A stretch of DNA of 64,000 nt, taken from NCBI RefSeq assembly GCF_900129965.1, contig NZ_FQXM01000016.1:1-64000 (forward strand), written 5' to 3'. Made by a program: the position numbers and the translations under genes. The notes beneath the pieces are model-generated. The model did not search any database, was not told the DNA's origin, and was given only the letters and a program-made list of their open reading frames with translations. Source of the stretch: Clostridium grantii DSM 8605. GTDB taxonomy: Bacteria > Bacillota > Clostridia > Clostridiales > Clostridiaceae. This document shows, in pieces, positions 16,439 to 25,650 of this stretch (the stretch's first letter is position 1; every line of letters starts with the position of its first letter).

Positions 16439-18730
16439 ATGTTATACAAAGATAGAACTAAATCAATTGAAGAAAGAGTTGAAGACTTACTTTCAAAGAT
16501 GACACTAAAAGAGAAAGTAGGCCAATTAAATCAAAAAATGCTTGGGTGGAATGCATATAAAATTGAAGAGGATCAAGTGATTTTAACAAAAGAATTTTTA
16601 GAGGAAGTGGAATTTGGAGATGGTGTAGGGGCGATATATGGATTATCAAGAGCAGATGGTTGGAATAGCCATTTGACAATGGGAGTAAATACAAAAGAAA
16701 GTGTAAGAATTGCTAACAAGGTGCAGAAATATATTATAGAAAACACAAGACTGGGAATTCCTATTTTAGTTGTAGAGGAATGTCCTCATGGTCATGAGGC
16801 TATTGAAAGTACAACCTTTCCAACGAATATTGGCATTGGTTCTTCTTGGAATACAGATCTTTATGAAAAAGAATGTCATATTATTGCTAAAGAATTACGT
16901 GGAAGAGGAGGTCATCTAGCATTAATTTCTACTCTTGATATAGCTACAGACCCTAGATGGGGAAGAACAGAAGAGTGTTATGGGGAAGACCCTTATCTAA
17001 GTAGTAAATTTTGCGAAAGTGCAGTAAGAGGAATACAAGGAAATGGTAAAGAAGATTTAAAAAAATTAGATAGAGCGGTTGTTGTTTTAAAACATTTTTG
17101 TGCTCAAGGGGCTACTATTGGTGGTCATAATGGCAAAGCAACAAATATTGGACAAAGAGAATTGCATGAAATACATTTACTGGGAATGAAAAAGGGTGTT
17201 GGAGCAGGTGCACTTGGATGTATGGCTGCTTATAATGATATCGATGGTATCCCCTGTCATATAAATAGAAAATTGCTTACAAATATATTAAGAGATGAGA
17301 TGGGTTTTGAGGGAATAGTTATGTCAGATGGCTGTGGAGTTGATCGATTATTATCAATTACTGGAAGTCATATTAAAGCAGGTGCTGATTCATTATATGC
17401 AGGAGTAGATTTGAATTTATGGAATAAAGCTTTTCTTGAACTTGAAGAAGCTGTTAATAAAGGATTATTGTTTGAAAAAGATTTGGATATTGCAGTTAAA
17501 AGGGTTTTAAGTGTTAAATTTAAATTAGGATTGTTTGAAAATCCATATGTAGATGAAATATCTGCTGAGTATATTGTGGGTTCTAGTGAAGCCAAAGAGG
17601 TAGCTTTAAAAATGGCAAGAGAAGTTCCGGTTTTGCTTGAAAATAAAAATGATATATTACCACTAAAGGATTCGATAAAACGAATTGCTGTAATTGGTCC
17701 AAACAGTGATAAAATATATAATCAACTTGGGGATTACACTCAGTGGCAAACGGATGAAAAGGTAACAACGGTATTAAAAGGTATTAAAATGCATAGTCCA
17801 AAAACTACTGAAGTATTATCAGCAACAGGCTGTTCAATTCGTAGTTTTGATACAAGCGGGTTTGCAGAAGCTATAGATATTGCTGAAAAAGCTGATGTGA
17901 TAATTTTAGTTTTAGGAGGAAGCAGTACAAGAGAACCAGGTATGAATTTCCAAGATAATGGAGCTATATTTATGGATAAATTCACATCAGAGATTGATTG
18001 TGGAGAAGCAGTTGACTTAGCTGATATTAAATTGGGTGGCGTTCAAGTGCAACTTGCAAAAGAACTTAAGAAATTAGGGAAACCTATTGTTACTATTCTT
18101 ATTCAAGGAAGACCTCATGCCATTCCTTGGTTAAAAGAAAATTCAGATGCAATTTTATGTGGTTGGTACCCAGGAGAAAAAGGTGGAGAGGCCATTGGTG
18201 AAATTGTTTTCGGGAAGACTGTTCCGAGTGGAAAATTATCTATAAGTATGCCTTCTTCAGTGGCACAATTGCCTGTTTACTATAATCGTAAAGATTTAAC
18301 TGATTATATTGATATGAATGCAAAACCTTTATATGAATTTGGATATGGGTTAAGTTATACAACATTTAATTATGAAAATTTTTCTTTAAATCACAATAAG
18401 TTATCAGTTGATGCTATAAAGGCTGGTAAAAGATTTGAAATTGATTTTGATATCCTAAATCAAGGATTTTTTGATGCCGAAGAGGTTGTTCAGTTGTATA
18501 TTTATGATATGGAATCTTGTATTACAAGGCGAATAAAAGAACTAAAAGATTTTAGAAAACTAAGTATACCTAAAAATGAAAAAGTAAGAACGAACTTAAG
18601 TGTTGGATTAGAAGAACTTAGTATATATGATTATAATATGGATTTTGTATTGGAACCAGGAAATGTAAGAATAATGATTGGAAGTAGTAGTGATAATATT
18701 GTTTATAGCCATATAGTAAGAATTGAATAA
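16439..18730 (+). CDS. Glycoside hydrolase family 3, beta-glycosidase
   Basis: Intracellular exo-acting beta-glycosidase (no signal peptide), 763 aa. Domain order is a GH3 TIM barrel with EECPHGHEAIESTTFPTNIG and TDPRWGRTEECYGEDPYL, the nucleophile D297 in GIVMSDG, a second alpha/beta sandwich (IAVIGPNSD, VILVLGGSSTREPG, GWYPGEKGGEAIGEIVFG) and a C-terminal fibronectin-like domain (YEFGYGLSYTTF onward). It follows the importer behind a leaky terminator and would cleave imported oligosaccharides. Sugar specificity (glucose, xylose or galactose) cannot be read from the sequence. ATG 16439 follows AGGAGGG. Confidence 0.9.
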   Translation: MLYKDRTKSIEERVEDLLSKMTLKEKVGQLNQKMLGWNAYKIEEDQVILTKEFLEEVEFGDGVGAIYGLSRADGWNSHLTMGVNTKESVRIANKVQKYIIENTRLGIPILVVEECPHGHEAIESTTFPTNIGIGSSWNTDLYEKECHIIAKELRGRGGHLALISTLDIATDPRWGRTEECYGEDPYLSSKFCESAVRGIQGNGKEDLKKLDRAVVVLKHFCAQGATIGGHNGKATNIGQRELHEIHLLGMKKGVGAGALGCMAAYNDIDGIPCHINRKLLTNILRDEMGFEGIVMSDGCGVDRLLSITGSHIKAGADSLYAGVDLNLWNKAFLELEEAVNKGLLFEKDLDIAVKRVLSVKFKLGLFENPYVDEISAEYIVGSSEAKEVALKMAREVPVLLENKNDILPLKDSIKRIAVIGPNSDKIYNQLGDYTQWQTDEKVTTVLKGIKMHSPKTTEVLSATGCSIRSFDTSGFAEAIDIAEKADVIILVLGGSSTREPGMNFQDNGAIFMDKFTSEIDCGEAVDLADIKLGGVQVQLAKELKKLGKPIVTILIQGRPHAIPWLKENSDAILCGWYPGEKGGEAIGEIVFGKTVPSGKLSISMPSSVAQLPVYYNRKDLTDYIDMNAKPLYEFGYGLSYTTFNYENFSLNHNKLSVDAIKAGKRFEIDFDILNQGFFDAEEVVQLYIYDMESCITRRIKELKDFRKLSIPKNEKVRTNLSVGLEELSIYDYNMDFVLEPGNVRIMIGSSSDNIVYSHIVRIE

Positions 18731-18814
18731 AAAGATGGTTAATAGAAAAAAAAGGAACATAATATATTAAAAATACACTTACTAAAGTATAAGATTTTTT
18801 TAGTAGGATTACAT

Positions 18815-18877
18815 AGTATAAAATGAAAGTTATTAGTAGTTGAGTTCATTAACTGTGGGAATAATAGATGCTATAAT
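18815..18877 (+). promoter_or_regulatory. Promoter with conserved 40-nt element, UroD-GH2 unit
   Basis: The block 18815-18854 is 38/40 identical to 25484-25523, upstream of the second GH2 gene. In both, the block ends in the -35 box (TTAACT here), followed by a 17-nt spacer and TATAAT (18872-18877). Conservation stops outside the promoter, as for a protein-binding site. The block contains AGTT repeats 15 nt apart, compatible with AraC-type dimers. The probable binder is the regulator encoded at 23814. Confidence 0.7.
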
Positions 18878-18908
18878 ATTTATAAAAAAGATAGGATGTG
18901 TGTAAAAT

Positions 18909-19877
18909 ATGAATTCAAGAGAAAGAATATTAACAGCACTAAATGGAAAAATCCCTGATAGAGTACCATTCTTTGATTACGTTGATGATGAGATGGAAGT
19001 AAAGTTAATGGGTAAGACGGATTATACAGAGTTAGATATTGCAGAACTTATGGAATTTGATGCAATACGTTGTAAAAATTTTTTTCCACCTTTTTTTATT
19101 GAAGATAATAAAGGAACACAATCCCATGGAGATGGAATTATTAAAATTAGAGATGACCTTAGAAAAGTAAAACTTCCTAAGTTGGATGACAATTTCTTTG
19201 AGTATCCAAAAAAATTTATTGATAAATATGGAAAGCTAGATTACGCACTTTACTATAGATCAAGAATGGGAGTTTCAGGTGTTTTAAATAGTATGGGATT
19301 AGAAGGGTTTTCTTATGCAATGATGGATGATATTAAAACTGTAGAATTGCTGTTAGAAATGTATACAGAGTGGGTAAGTGAGCTTTTAGATAAAACAAAA
19401 CATATGGGGTTTGACTTTGTTATGTTTTCTGATGATATGGCATACACAACTGGGCCTATGTTTTCACCACAAGTATTTAAAGAATTATTCTTACCTAGAT
19501 TAAAAAAAGTTACAGAGCATATAACTACTCCTTGGGTATTTCATAGTGACGGGAAATTAGATTTATTAATGGATGATTTATTATCACTTGGTATGAATGG
19601 AATAAATCCACTAGAGCCAGAATCCATGGATATTGAAAAAGTAAAAAAAGAAATTGGCCATAAATTATGTCTTATTGGAAATATATCCGTAGATACTTTA
19701 ACTAGGGGCACCGTTGAAGAAGTTGAAGCACAGGTGAAGAAAAGAATTGAAACAATAGGTAAGGGTGGGGGTTACATTGTTTCTAGTTCCAATAGCATTG
19801 CATCTTATTGCAATACTAAAAATGTTATTGCTTTTAAAGATGCAGTGGTTAAATATAGGAATTGCTATAACAAATAA
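18909..19877 (+). CDS. Uroporphyrinogen decarboxylase family (MtaA/UroD-like) protein
   Basis: 322 aa, TIM barrel of the UroD/methyltransferase family: NSRERILTALNGKIPDRVPFFDY at the start, FSDDMAYTTGPMFSP, the barrel strand WVFHSDGKLDLLMDDLLSLGMNGINPLEP with His in a potential metal site, and KLCLIGNISVDTLTRGTVEE. No haem genes are nearby, so haem synthesis is unlikely. Relatives in anaerobes move methyl groups from corrinoid proteins, but none is encoded here. It is the first gene of a unit with UPF0303, GH2 and SDR genes. Function unknown; it may act on a methylated or carboxylated sugar. Confidence 0.8.
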   Translation: MNSRERILTALNGKIPDRVPFFDYVDDEMEVKLMGKTDYTELDIAELMEFDAIRCKNFFPPFFIEDNKGTQSHGDGIIKIRDDLRKVKLPKLDDNFFEYPKKFIDKYGKLDYALYYRSRMGVSGVLNSMGLEGFSYAMMDDIKTVELLLEMYTEWVSELLDKTKHMGFDFVMFSDDMAYTTGPMFSPQVFKELFLPRLKKVTEHITTPWVFHSDGKLDLLMDDLLSLGMNGINPLEPESMDIEKVKKEIGHKLCLIGNISVDTLTRGTVEEVEAQVKKRIETIGKGGGYIVSSSNSIASYCNTKNVIAFKDAVVKYRNCYNK

Positions 19878-19939
19878 GATAGGGAGTTATTAAAAATTTT
19901 TATTTAAAAATATATTACTCAGTTGAGGAGGAAAAGTAT

Positions 19940-20434
19940 ATGAAATGGGAAAAAATTTTAAGAATAGTAGAAGAGCAAGAAAACGTTTTGCATTTCAAAC
20001 ATTTCACAAATGAAGATGCTTGGGAAGTAGGGAATATTATTGTGGAAGAAGCTAGAAAAAATAAATTTCCTGCTGCAATCAGCATACGATTAAATAATGG
20101 ATTTACAGTTTTTCAATATGGATTTAATGGAACAGGTTTAGATCATGAAAATTGGATGAAAAGAAAAGAAAATACAGTTAAAGTAAAAGCAATGAGTTCA
20201 ATGCGTGCTGAAGCAATTCTAAAAACTCAAGGTATAACACTTGCAGATTGGTTTTTAGAATCTAAAGATTTTTCAACTTGTGGAGGTGGATTTCCAATAC
20301 ATGTTGATGGAGTGGGAATTATAGGGACAATCATTGTATCAGGAATCTCGGTTATTATGGATCACGAGCTAATTATTGAAGGGTTATGTAAGTATTTAAA
20401 GGTTGAATCTTTAGAAAGAATCAAAGAAGATTAA
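19940..20434 (+). CDS. UPF0303 / haem-degrading-domain family protein
   Basis: 164 aa, single GlcG/HbpS-like domain of the UPF0303 group. Supporting text is HFTNEDAWEVGNIIVEEARK, AISIRLNNGFTVFQYGFNGTG, DHENWMKRKENTVKV, and a Gly-rich GGGFPIHVDGVGIIGTIIVSG. Homologues are found beside catabolic genes, and some related proteins bind haem or cobalamin-like ligands, but no enzyme activity is established. It lies between the UroD-like and GH2 genes with its own GAGGAGG site. A corrinoid-binding role with the neighbouring UroD-family protein is conceivable but untested. Confidence 0.78.
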   Translation: MKWEKILRIVEEQENVLHFKHFTNEDAWEVGNIIVEEARKNKFPAAISIRLNNGFTVFQYGFNGTGLDHENWMKRKENTVKVKAMSSMRAEAILKTQGITLADWFLESKDFSTCGGGFPIHVDGVGIIGTIIVSGISVIMDHELIIEGLCKYLKVESLERIKED

Positions 20435-20527
20435 ATATTTTGTAGTTGGTAATTAGTTTACTGAACTTGGTTCATAAAGCTTGTGCAAAATAAAAGAATA
20501 TTTATTAAAAATGGAAGGTAAGATATT

Positions 20528-22879
20528 ATGGGAAGAATAATAGTAGATTTAAGTAAGGAAAAATGGCAATGTGAACATATACGACCTGGACAAGGAGTTA
20601 AGGAAGAATTTGATAAAATACCTTGTGAACGTCAAGGCTCAGCTTTTAACTGGAACTACGTAAAAATTCCTGGAGATGTTTATACAGATTTACAAAGGGT
20701 AGGAGAAATTGACGACCCATTCTTTGGCCAAAATATGCATAAAATGAAGTGGGTTCAAGAACAAGAATATTGGTATATGTGTAAGTTCAATATACCTGTA
20801 GAAATGCAAGGTAAAAAAATCAATGTGGTTTTTGAAGGCGTTGATTATAGTTGTCAGGTGTGGTTTAATGGCTATGAATTAGGTGGGCATGAGGGTATGT
20901 TCTCAGAATTCTCTTTTGATATTAGTCCTTTTGCCAAATATGAACAATGGGGCGGAGGTTCCAATATTTTGTTGGTTCGACTAGACCCACCTCCAAGAAA
21001 CTTTGAAAGAGTATCAGGTATGAAATTTAATTATAATGGGGACTATCATACTGGACTTGTTCCTTTTGGTATCTGGAGACCAATCAAAGTGGTAGCAACT
21101 GAAACTGTAAAAATTGATAATACTAGAATAGAATCTTACGTTAATGGAGATAAAGCATCTGTATCTTTTGATATTCTTGTGGATAATTTAGTAGCAAAAT
21201 CAGAAAATATGACGGTAGAACTGACTATTGAAGGAAAGAATTGTGATACTAAAGCTATAATAAAATCCATTGATACATTAATTCGATCAGGTGAAAACCA
21301 TATTATGTTTGATGTTCAGATAGATGAGGCTAATTTATGGTGGCCGTGGGATATGGGAGATCAAAACCTTCATATAGTTAAAATAAAGGTTTTGAAAGAT
21401 GGACATATAGTGGATGAAATGCTTGAAACTTTTGGTATAAGACAAATTGAAATGGCAATGAATCCAGGGTATACAAAAGAAGAAGTAGAAAATCCATGGA
21501 CATTTGTTGTCAATGGTAAAAAAACTTATCTACGTGCTGCTTGCTGGGGTGGACAACCTTCCTTGTTATATGGGAAAAATAGTGATGAAAAATATGAAAG
21601 ATTATTGCACATGGTTAAAGAGGCTAATATTAATCACCTGAGAATATTTGGGTGGCATCCACCAGAAGTACCGGCTTTCTATGAGTTATGCGATGAATTG
21701 GGGATAACAGTTTGGACAAATTTCACTTTCTCAACTAATGTTATCAGAAAAGAACTTCCTTTTGCTAATGCTATGATTAATGAATGTATGGCTATTGTAA
21801 AAGAAAGAAGAAATCATCCATCAGCTATATATTGGATGGGTGGAGAAGAAGTATCTTTTACAGATGCACATGCTGAAAGTGGTAACAAAAAGCTTATGGA
21901 AATGATTGGAGAAGAAATAAAAAGACACACAAATACACCTTATGGATTAGCATCACCATTAAGTAATGAAACAGGTATAAAAATGGGTTATAAACCAAAA
22001 GAATCACATCATGCCAATGGGCATTACTATGGTGCGGGACATTTATTTATGGAAGAATTCTATCCAACCAAAGATTGTTGTATTATACCAGAACTTACTG
22101 CTGCATCGGCACCGAGTGTAGAAAGTCTTAAAAAATTTATTCCGGAAGATGAATTATGGCCAATGGGAATGAGTTGGGCATATCATTGGGCGGATATAGA
22201 TTATTTAAAAATTCTTAATGTAGAAGTATTTGACGATGTTAAGATGGGTTCTTTAGAAGAATTCGTAGAGGCTACCCAATTAGCACACGGGATTATTTTA
22301 CAATATGCTCTTGAGGTTTATAGAAGAAGAAAACCTTATAATAGTGGAGTTGCACTATGCCATTTTATCACTCATTGGCCAGATATAAAATGGGGTCTTG
22401 TTGACTATTATGGGGATAAAAAATTATGCTTTGATTATGTAAAAAGAACATATGCACCATTACTTATCAGTTTAGCTTATGATAAAAGAAGATGGGAAGA
22501 AGGCGAAGATTTTAAGGGAAGTATTTGGATAGTTAATGATTATTATGATACATTAAAAAATTTAACTGTGAAGTATAAAATATCAGATGAAAATGGAGAA
22601 GTTATTCTTAAAAATATTGAAAGTATAGATTTGGTTGAAAGTGCTAGCTCAAAGGAGTTTACTGGTATTGAATGTATTACGCCTAAAGGAAAGACTTTTA
22701 ATATTTGTGTTGAATTATTGAATGATAGAAATGAAATTATTGCAGAAAATGATTATACCTTATTAATAGGAAGTCAATCAAAAGCAAAGGCTATTTGTAA
22801 AGAAATGCGATTAGATGCTGAGGATAGGCAGAAAAAAATGCCTGGATTTTATAGATACTTCCCAGAAAAATGGGTATAA
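20528..22879 (+). CDS. GH2 beta-mannosidase-like glycosidase, copy A
   Basis: 783 aa, cytoplasmic. Domain order is a GH2 sugar-binding domain (KIPGDVYTDLQRVGEIDDP, KWVQEQEYWYMCKF), an Ig-like domain, a TIM barrel (LRAACWGGQPSLLYG, NHLRIFGWHPPEVPAFYELCDELG) and a C-terminal beta domain. The layout matches the beta-mannosidase branch of GH2. The likely acid/base is E441 in WMGGEEVSF and the nucleophile is E522 in IPELTAAS. The residue before the acid/base is Glu (E440), where clan GH-A enzymes normally have Asn. A near-identical paralogue of equal length lies at 25651. The sugar substrate is not predictable; the context suggests a red-algal or host-derived glycan. Confidence 0.85.
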   Translation: MGRIIVDLSKEKWQCEHIRPGQGVKEEFDKIPCERQGSAFNWNYVKIPGDVYTDLQRVGEIDDPFFGQNMHKMKWVQEQEYWYMCKFNIPVEMQGKKINVVFEGVDYSCQVWFNGYELGGHEGMFSEFSFDISPFAKYEQWGGGSNILLVRLDPPPRNFERVSGMKFNYNGDYHTGLVPFGIWRPIKVVATETVKIDNTRIESYVNGDKASVSFDILVDNLVAKSENMTVELTIEGKNCDTKAIIKSIDTLIRSGENHIMFDVQIDEANLWWPWDMGDQNLHIVKIKVLKDGHIVDEMLETFGIRQIEMAMNPGYTKEEVENPWTFVVNGKKTYLRAACWGGQPSLLYGKNSDEKYERLLHMVKEANINHLRIFGWHPPEVPAFYELCDELGITVWTNFTFSTNVIRKELPFANAMINECMAIVKERRNHPSAIYWMGGEEVSFTDAHAESGNKKLMEMIGEEIKRHTNTPYGLASPLSNETGIKMGYKPKESHHANGHYYGAGHLFMEEFYPTKDCCIIPELTAASAPSVESLKKFIPEDELWPMGMSWAYHWADIDYLKILNVEVFDDVKMGSLEEFVEATQLAHGIILQYALEVYRRRKPYNSGVALCHFITHWPDIKWGLVDYYGDKKLCFDYVKRTYAPLLISLAYDKRRWEEGEDFKGSIWIVNDYYDTLKNLTVKYKISDENGEVILKNIESIDLVESASSKEFTGIECITPKGKTFNICVELLNDRNEIIAENDYTLLIGSQSKAKAICKEMRLDAEDRQKKMPGFYRYFPEKWV

Positions 22880-22912
22880 AGCTAAATTGAATTAAAAATT
22901 CAAGGAGGAAAC

Positions 22913-23629
22913 ATGAAAAATTTAAAAGGCAAAAAAGCATTGATAACTGGCTCTTCAAGAGGAATAGGAAAACAAATTGCTATAGGACTTGCCACTCTAG
23001 GATGTGATATTATTTTGCATGCTAGAACTTTAGAAAATTTAAAGGAAATAGAAGAAATATTAAAAAAATATGATATAAAGGTGTATAAAATTGCTTGTGA
23101 GCTATCAGATCCTAATTCAGTACAATTAATGTTAGAAGAGCTTGATATGAAACATAAAAACATTGATATTGTATACAATAATGCAGCGATTTCATGTGAA
23201 AATCAGCTATTATTTAATACACAACGGAAAGTGTGGGATGAAATTTTTGAAGTGAATTTATTTGCACTAATTAAGATTTGTGAGCATTTCTTGCCACTTA
23301 TGATAGAAAATAAGTATGGTAGAATTATTAATTTTTCATCTGGAATTTCAAATCAACCAGAAATGGCTCCATATGCTGTGAGTAAAGCAGCTGTCAATAA
23401 ATATACTGAAGATATGGCTATTAGATTAAAAGGAACTAATGTATTAATGAATCTTATAAATCCAGGCTGGGTTCAAACAGATATGGGGGGAGCTAATGCT
23501 AGTTCATCCATTGAATCTGTACTTCCGGGTGTAATTGTTCCGGCTTTATTAGATGATAATGGAGAATGTGGTAAAACATTTAATATATGGGAGTATAAAA
23601 ATTTGGAATTACCTAAATTAGTAGTATGA
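22913..23629 (+). CDS. Short-chain dehydrogenase/reductase
   Basis: 238 aa, NAD(P)-dependent oxidoreductase. It has the Rossmann motif TGSSRGIGKQ, YNNAAIS in place of NNAG, catalytic Ser in INFSSGIS, YAVSK, and PGWVQTDMGG after the active site. It starts 33 nt after the GH2 gene with AAGGAGG and ends before a terminator, so it is the last gene of the UroD-UPF0303-GH2 unit. A role in oxidising the released sugar or sugar acid, for example 2-keto-3-deoxy-L-galactonate, would fit the island, but substrate prediction from SDR sequence is weak. Confidence 0.82.
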   Translation: MKNLKGKKALITGSSRGIGKQIAIGLATLGCDIILHARTLENLKEIEEILKKYDIKVYKIACELSDPNSVQLMLEELDMKHKNIDIVYNNAAISCENQLLFNTQRKVWDEIFEVNLFALIKICEHFLPLMIENKYGRIINFSSGISNQPEMAPYAVSKAAVNKYTEDMAIRLKGTNVLMNLINPGWVQTDMGGANASSSIESVLPGVIVPALLDDNGECGKTFNIWEYKNLELPKLVV

Positions 23630-23721
23630 TTTTGATGGATAGATATCTATGTTTTAGTGATGGAAGTGGAAATGAGTAAGTAAGTCAATTAGTGTTAAAT
23701 TTCAAAAAATTTATAAATTAA

Positions 23722-23765
23722 AGAATCGGTAAGTAATCTTAAGGACTACTTACCGATTTTTTGTT
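23722..23765 (+). terminator. Terminator after the SDR gene
   Basis: Stem AATCGGTAAGTA / TACTTACCGATT followed by TTTTTG. The sequence GGTAAGTAATCTT is repeated in the terminator at 32448. Confidence 0.88.
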
Positions 23766-23813
23766 ATAATTATAATAGACCATCAAACAGCTAGAGTGTA
23801 AGGAGTGATTAAA

Positions 23814-25400
23814 GTGTATAAGGTTATAGTGGTTTCAGAATATGCCATAACAAGAATTGGTATAAGTTATTCAATATTTTGGGAAAAATATGGGTACACA
23901 GTAGTAGGAAATGCAGCTAATTTTAAAGAAATGATGGTATTGATTAAATCAGAACAACCGGATTTAATATTTATTGAAATAAATGATAAAAGCACGCAAC
24001 AAGTAAACCTTACTGAAATAGTAAAATTAAAAGGAATACAATGTGAGTTAATAGTTATTGGTTCTAGTGATGATAAAAATTATATTAATAAAGTTTTAGA
24101 TTTAGGAGCTTTAGATTATATAGAAAAAAAATATTTTGAACCAATAAAAATCGTTGAAAAATTAGACTACTATAAAGATATATTATCTGAAAAAAATAAA
24201 GATATCCTTAAAGATAATAAAGAAATAAGTAAAGACATTATGTTAGCAGCACAATCACAAATTCTAAAAGAATTACTTTATGGCAGAAGAAATGAAGCAC
24301 AATTAAACCCAAATATACTTAAGCTTTATGGTGTATATTTTTCTTATAATAATTTTGTTGTAATGATGACAAAAATTCGCAATAATGGTGAAAGTATGGG
24401 AAATAGAAGCACCTTGAGATTTTTCCAAGAAATCGTTGAGGAGGGTGGTATTACATATATATGTAATAGTAGCTTGAATGAATTAAGTTTTATTTATAAT
24501 TTTAGGGTTACTGAACAAAGAGAACAAAGTTTTATTGTAAATGAAATGGCAAAAAGAATTCTTTCAATTATAAAAAAATATTATCAAGTCAATGCAACTA
24601 TTTTTATTAGTGGTTTTCATGAAGGAATAAATAATATACCTTTAGCTTATTTACAATCATGTCAAGCATTTAAGATGAAACAAAATGTTTTATCTAGTCC
24701 ATTTGTATATTATGATGAGTTAAAAAGTGATGGAACTGTGAAGATTTATGAATCTTTAGATAATTATGTAGATGAACTAGATATAGCTTTAAAGGAAACA
24801 GATGAAGTAAAAATAAAATATATAAGTTCTAGATTTATAAATGAAATCCATAGAATAAACTATATAGAATTAAGTCACTTAAAATATGTTTTATCTGCTG
24901 TAACTTATGTAATAAATGATTATATTGAAACAATAGGTTGTGATCTAGGAGATATGTGGGGAAAGGATTTAAAGCCTTATGTAATCATTGAGAATTTGGA
25001 AAATAAAAACGATTTTATAGAATTTATTCAACATATGGGAGAAAAATTAGTAAAAATTGTAACTGAAAATAAAGAATCAAATATCTATATTAAAAAAATG
25101 AAAGACTATGTGAAAACACATTACACTGAAGAAGTTAATATTAAGAAAGTAGCTAATGAAATTGGGCTTACAACTTCATATATGAGCACTTTGTTTAAGA
25201 AAAATACAGGGCAGACATATAAAGATTATTTAATTAACTATCGCCTATTAAAAGCAAAGGAATTACTTTCTACCACAACAATGCAAGTAGCTACAATATC
25301 TCAGAAAATAGGTTATGATAATGAAAATTATTTCAGTAAGATGTTTAAGCTAAAAACTGGGGTTACTCCTTCTAGCTACAGAAATAAATATTATAAATAA
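23814..25400 (+). CDS. AraC-type response regulator with degenerate receiver
   Basis: 528 aa from GTG 23814, 8 nt after AAGGAG (the GTG at 23805 overlaps that site). The N-terminal ~115 residues have a receiver fold (VIVVSEYAITRIGI, PDLIFIEIND, LDYIEKKYF), but the phosphate-accepting Asp is Glu (E55) and the acidic pair near the start is Ser-Glu. Residues ~150-410 form a middle domain like the degenerate-cyclase region of YesN proteins. The C-terminus has two helix-turn-helix AraC motifs (VNIKKVANEIGLTTSYMSTLFKKNTG and VATISQKIGYDNENYFSKMFKLKTGVTP). No sensor kinase lies nearby, so phosphorylation-independent control is likely. Predicted targets are the two 40-nt elements on either side. Confidence 0.88.
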   Translation: MYKVIVVSEYAITRIGISYSIFWEKYGYTVVGNAANFKEMMVLIKSEQPDLIFIEINDKSTQQVNLTEIVKLKGIQCELIVIGSSDDKNYINKVLDLGALDYIEKKYFEPIKIVEKLDYYKDILSEKNKDILKDNKEISKDIMLAAQSQILKELLYGRRNEAQLNPNILKLYGVYFSYNNFVVMMTKIRNNGESMGNRSTLRFFQEIVEEGGITYICNSSLNELSFIYNFRVTEQREQSFIVNEMAKRILSIIKKYYQVNATIFISGFHEGINNIPLAYLQSCQAFKMKQNVLSSPFVYYDELKSDGTVKIYESLDNYVDELDIALKETDEVKIKYISSRFINEIHRINYIELSHLKYVLSAVTYVINDYIETIGCDLGDMWGKDLKPYVIIENLENKNDFIEFIQHMGEKLVKIVTENKESNIYIKKMKDYVKTHYTEEVNIKKVANEIGLTTSYMSTLFKKNTGQTYKDYLINYRLLKAKELLSTTTMQVATISQKIGYDNENYFSKMFKLKTGVTPSSYRNKYYK

Positions 25401-25433
25401 AAGAACTATTAACAGAAAAAAAGAAAGAAAATA

Positions 25434-25475
25434 TAAAAAAAGTGCACTTCTTAAAAGAAGTTCACTTTTTTTTGT
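25434..25475 (+). terminator. Terminator after the AraC-type regulator
   Basis: Stem AAAAAAAGTG-ACTTCTT / GAAGT-TCACTTTTTTTT with an AAAA loop and one bulge, ending in eight T residues. Confidence 0.9.
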
Positions 25476-25483
25476 ACATACAA

Positions 25484-25546
25484 AGTATAAAATGAAAGTT
25501 ATTAGTAGTTGCGTTCATTAACCATGAAATTAAGAGATGTTATAAT
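25484..25546 (+). promoter_or_regulatory. Promoter with conserved 40-nt element, GH2 copy B
   Basis: The block 25484-25523 is the second copy of the element at 18815 (38/40 identical). It ends in TTAACC (25518-25523) as -35; TATAAT (25541-25546) follows after 17 nt. Identical geometry in both copies argues for a shared activator that compensates a poor -35 box. Confidence 0.7.
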
Positions 25547-25650
25547 GTTTACATAGTAAATAATATTATTGTTTGACTGTAAATAATAATTAAATTTGAG
25601 GAAAGTATAACAAATGAAGTAAAGTTGTTATAAATAGAAAGGATGGTATT

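Noticed and set aside
23169..23180. ATTGTATACAAT palindrome inside the SDR gene.
   Set aside because: It encodes the conserved VYNNA segment, so the codons explain it and it is not near a promoter.
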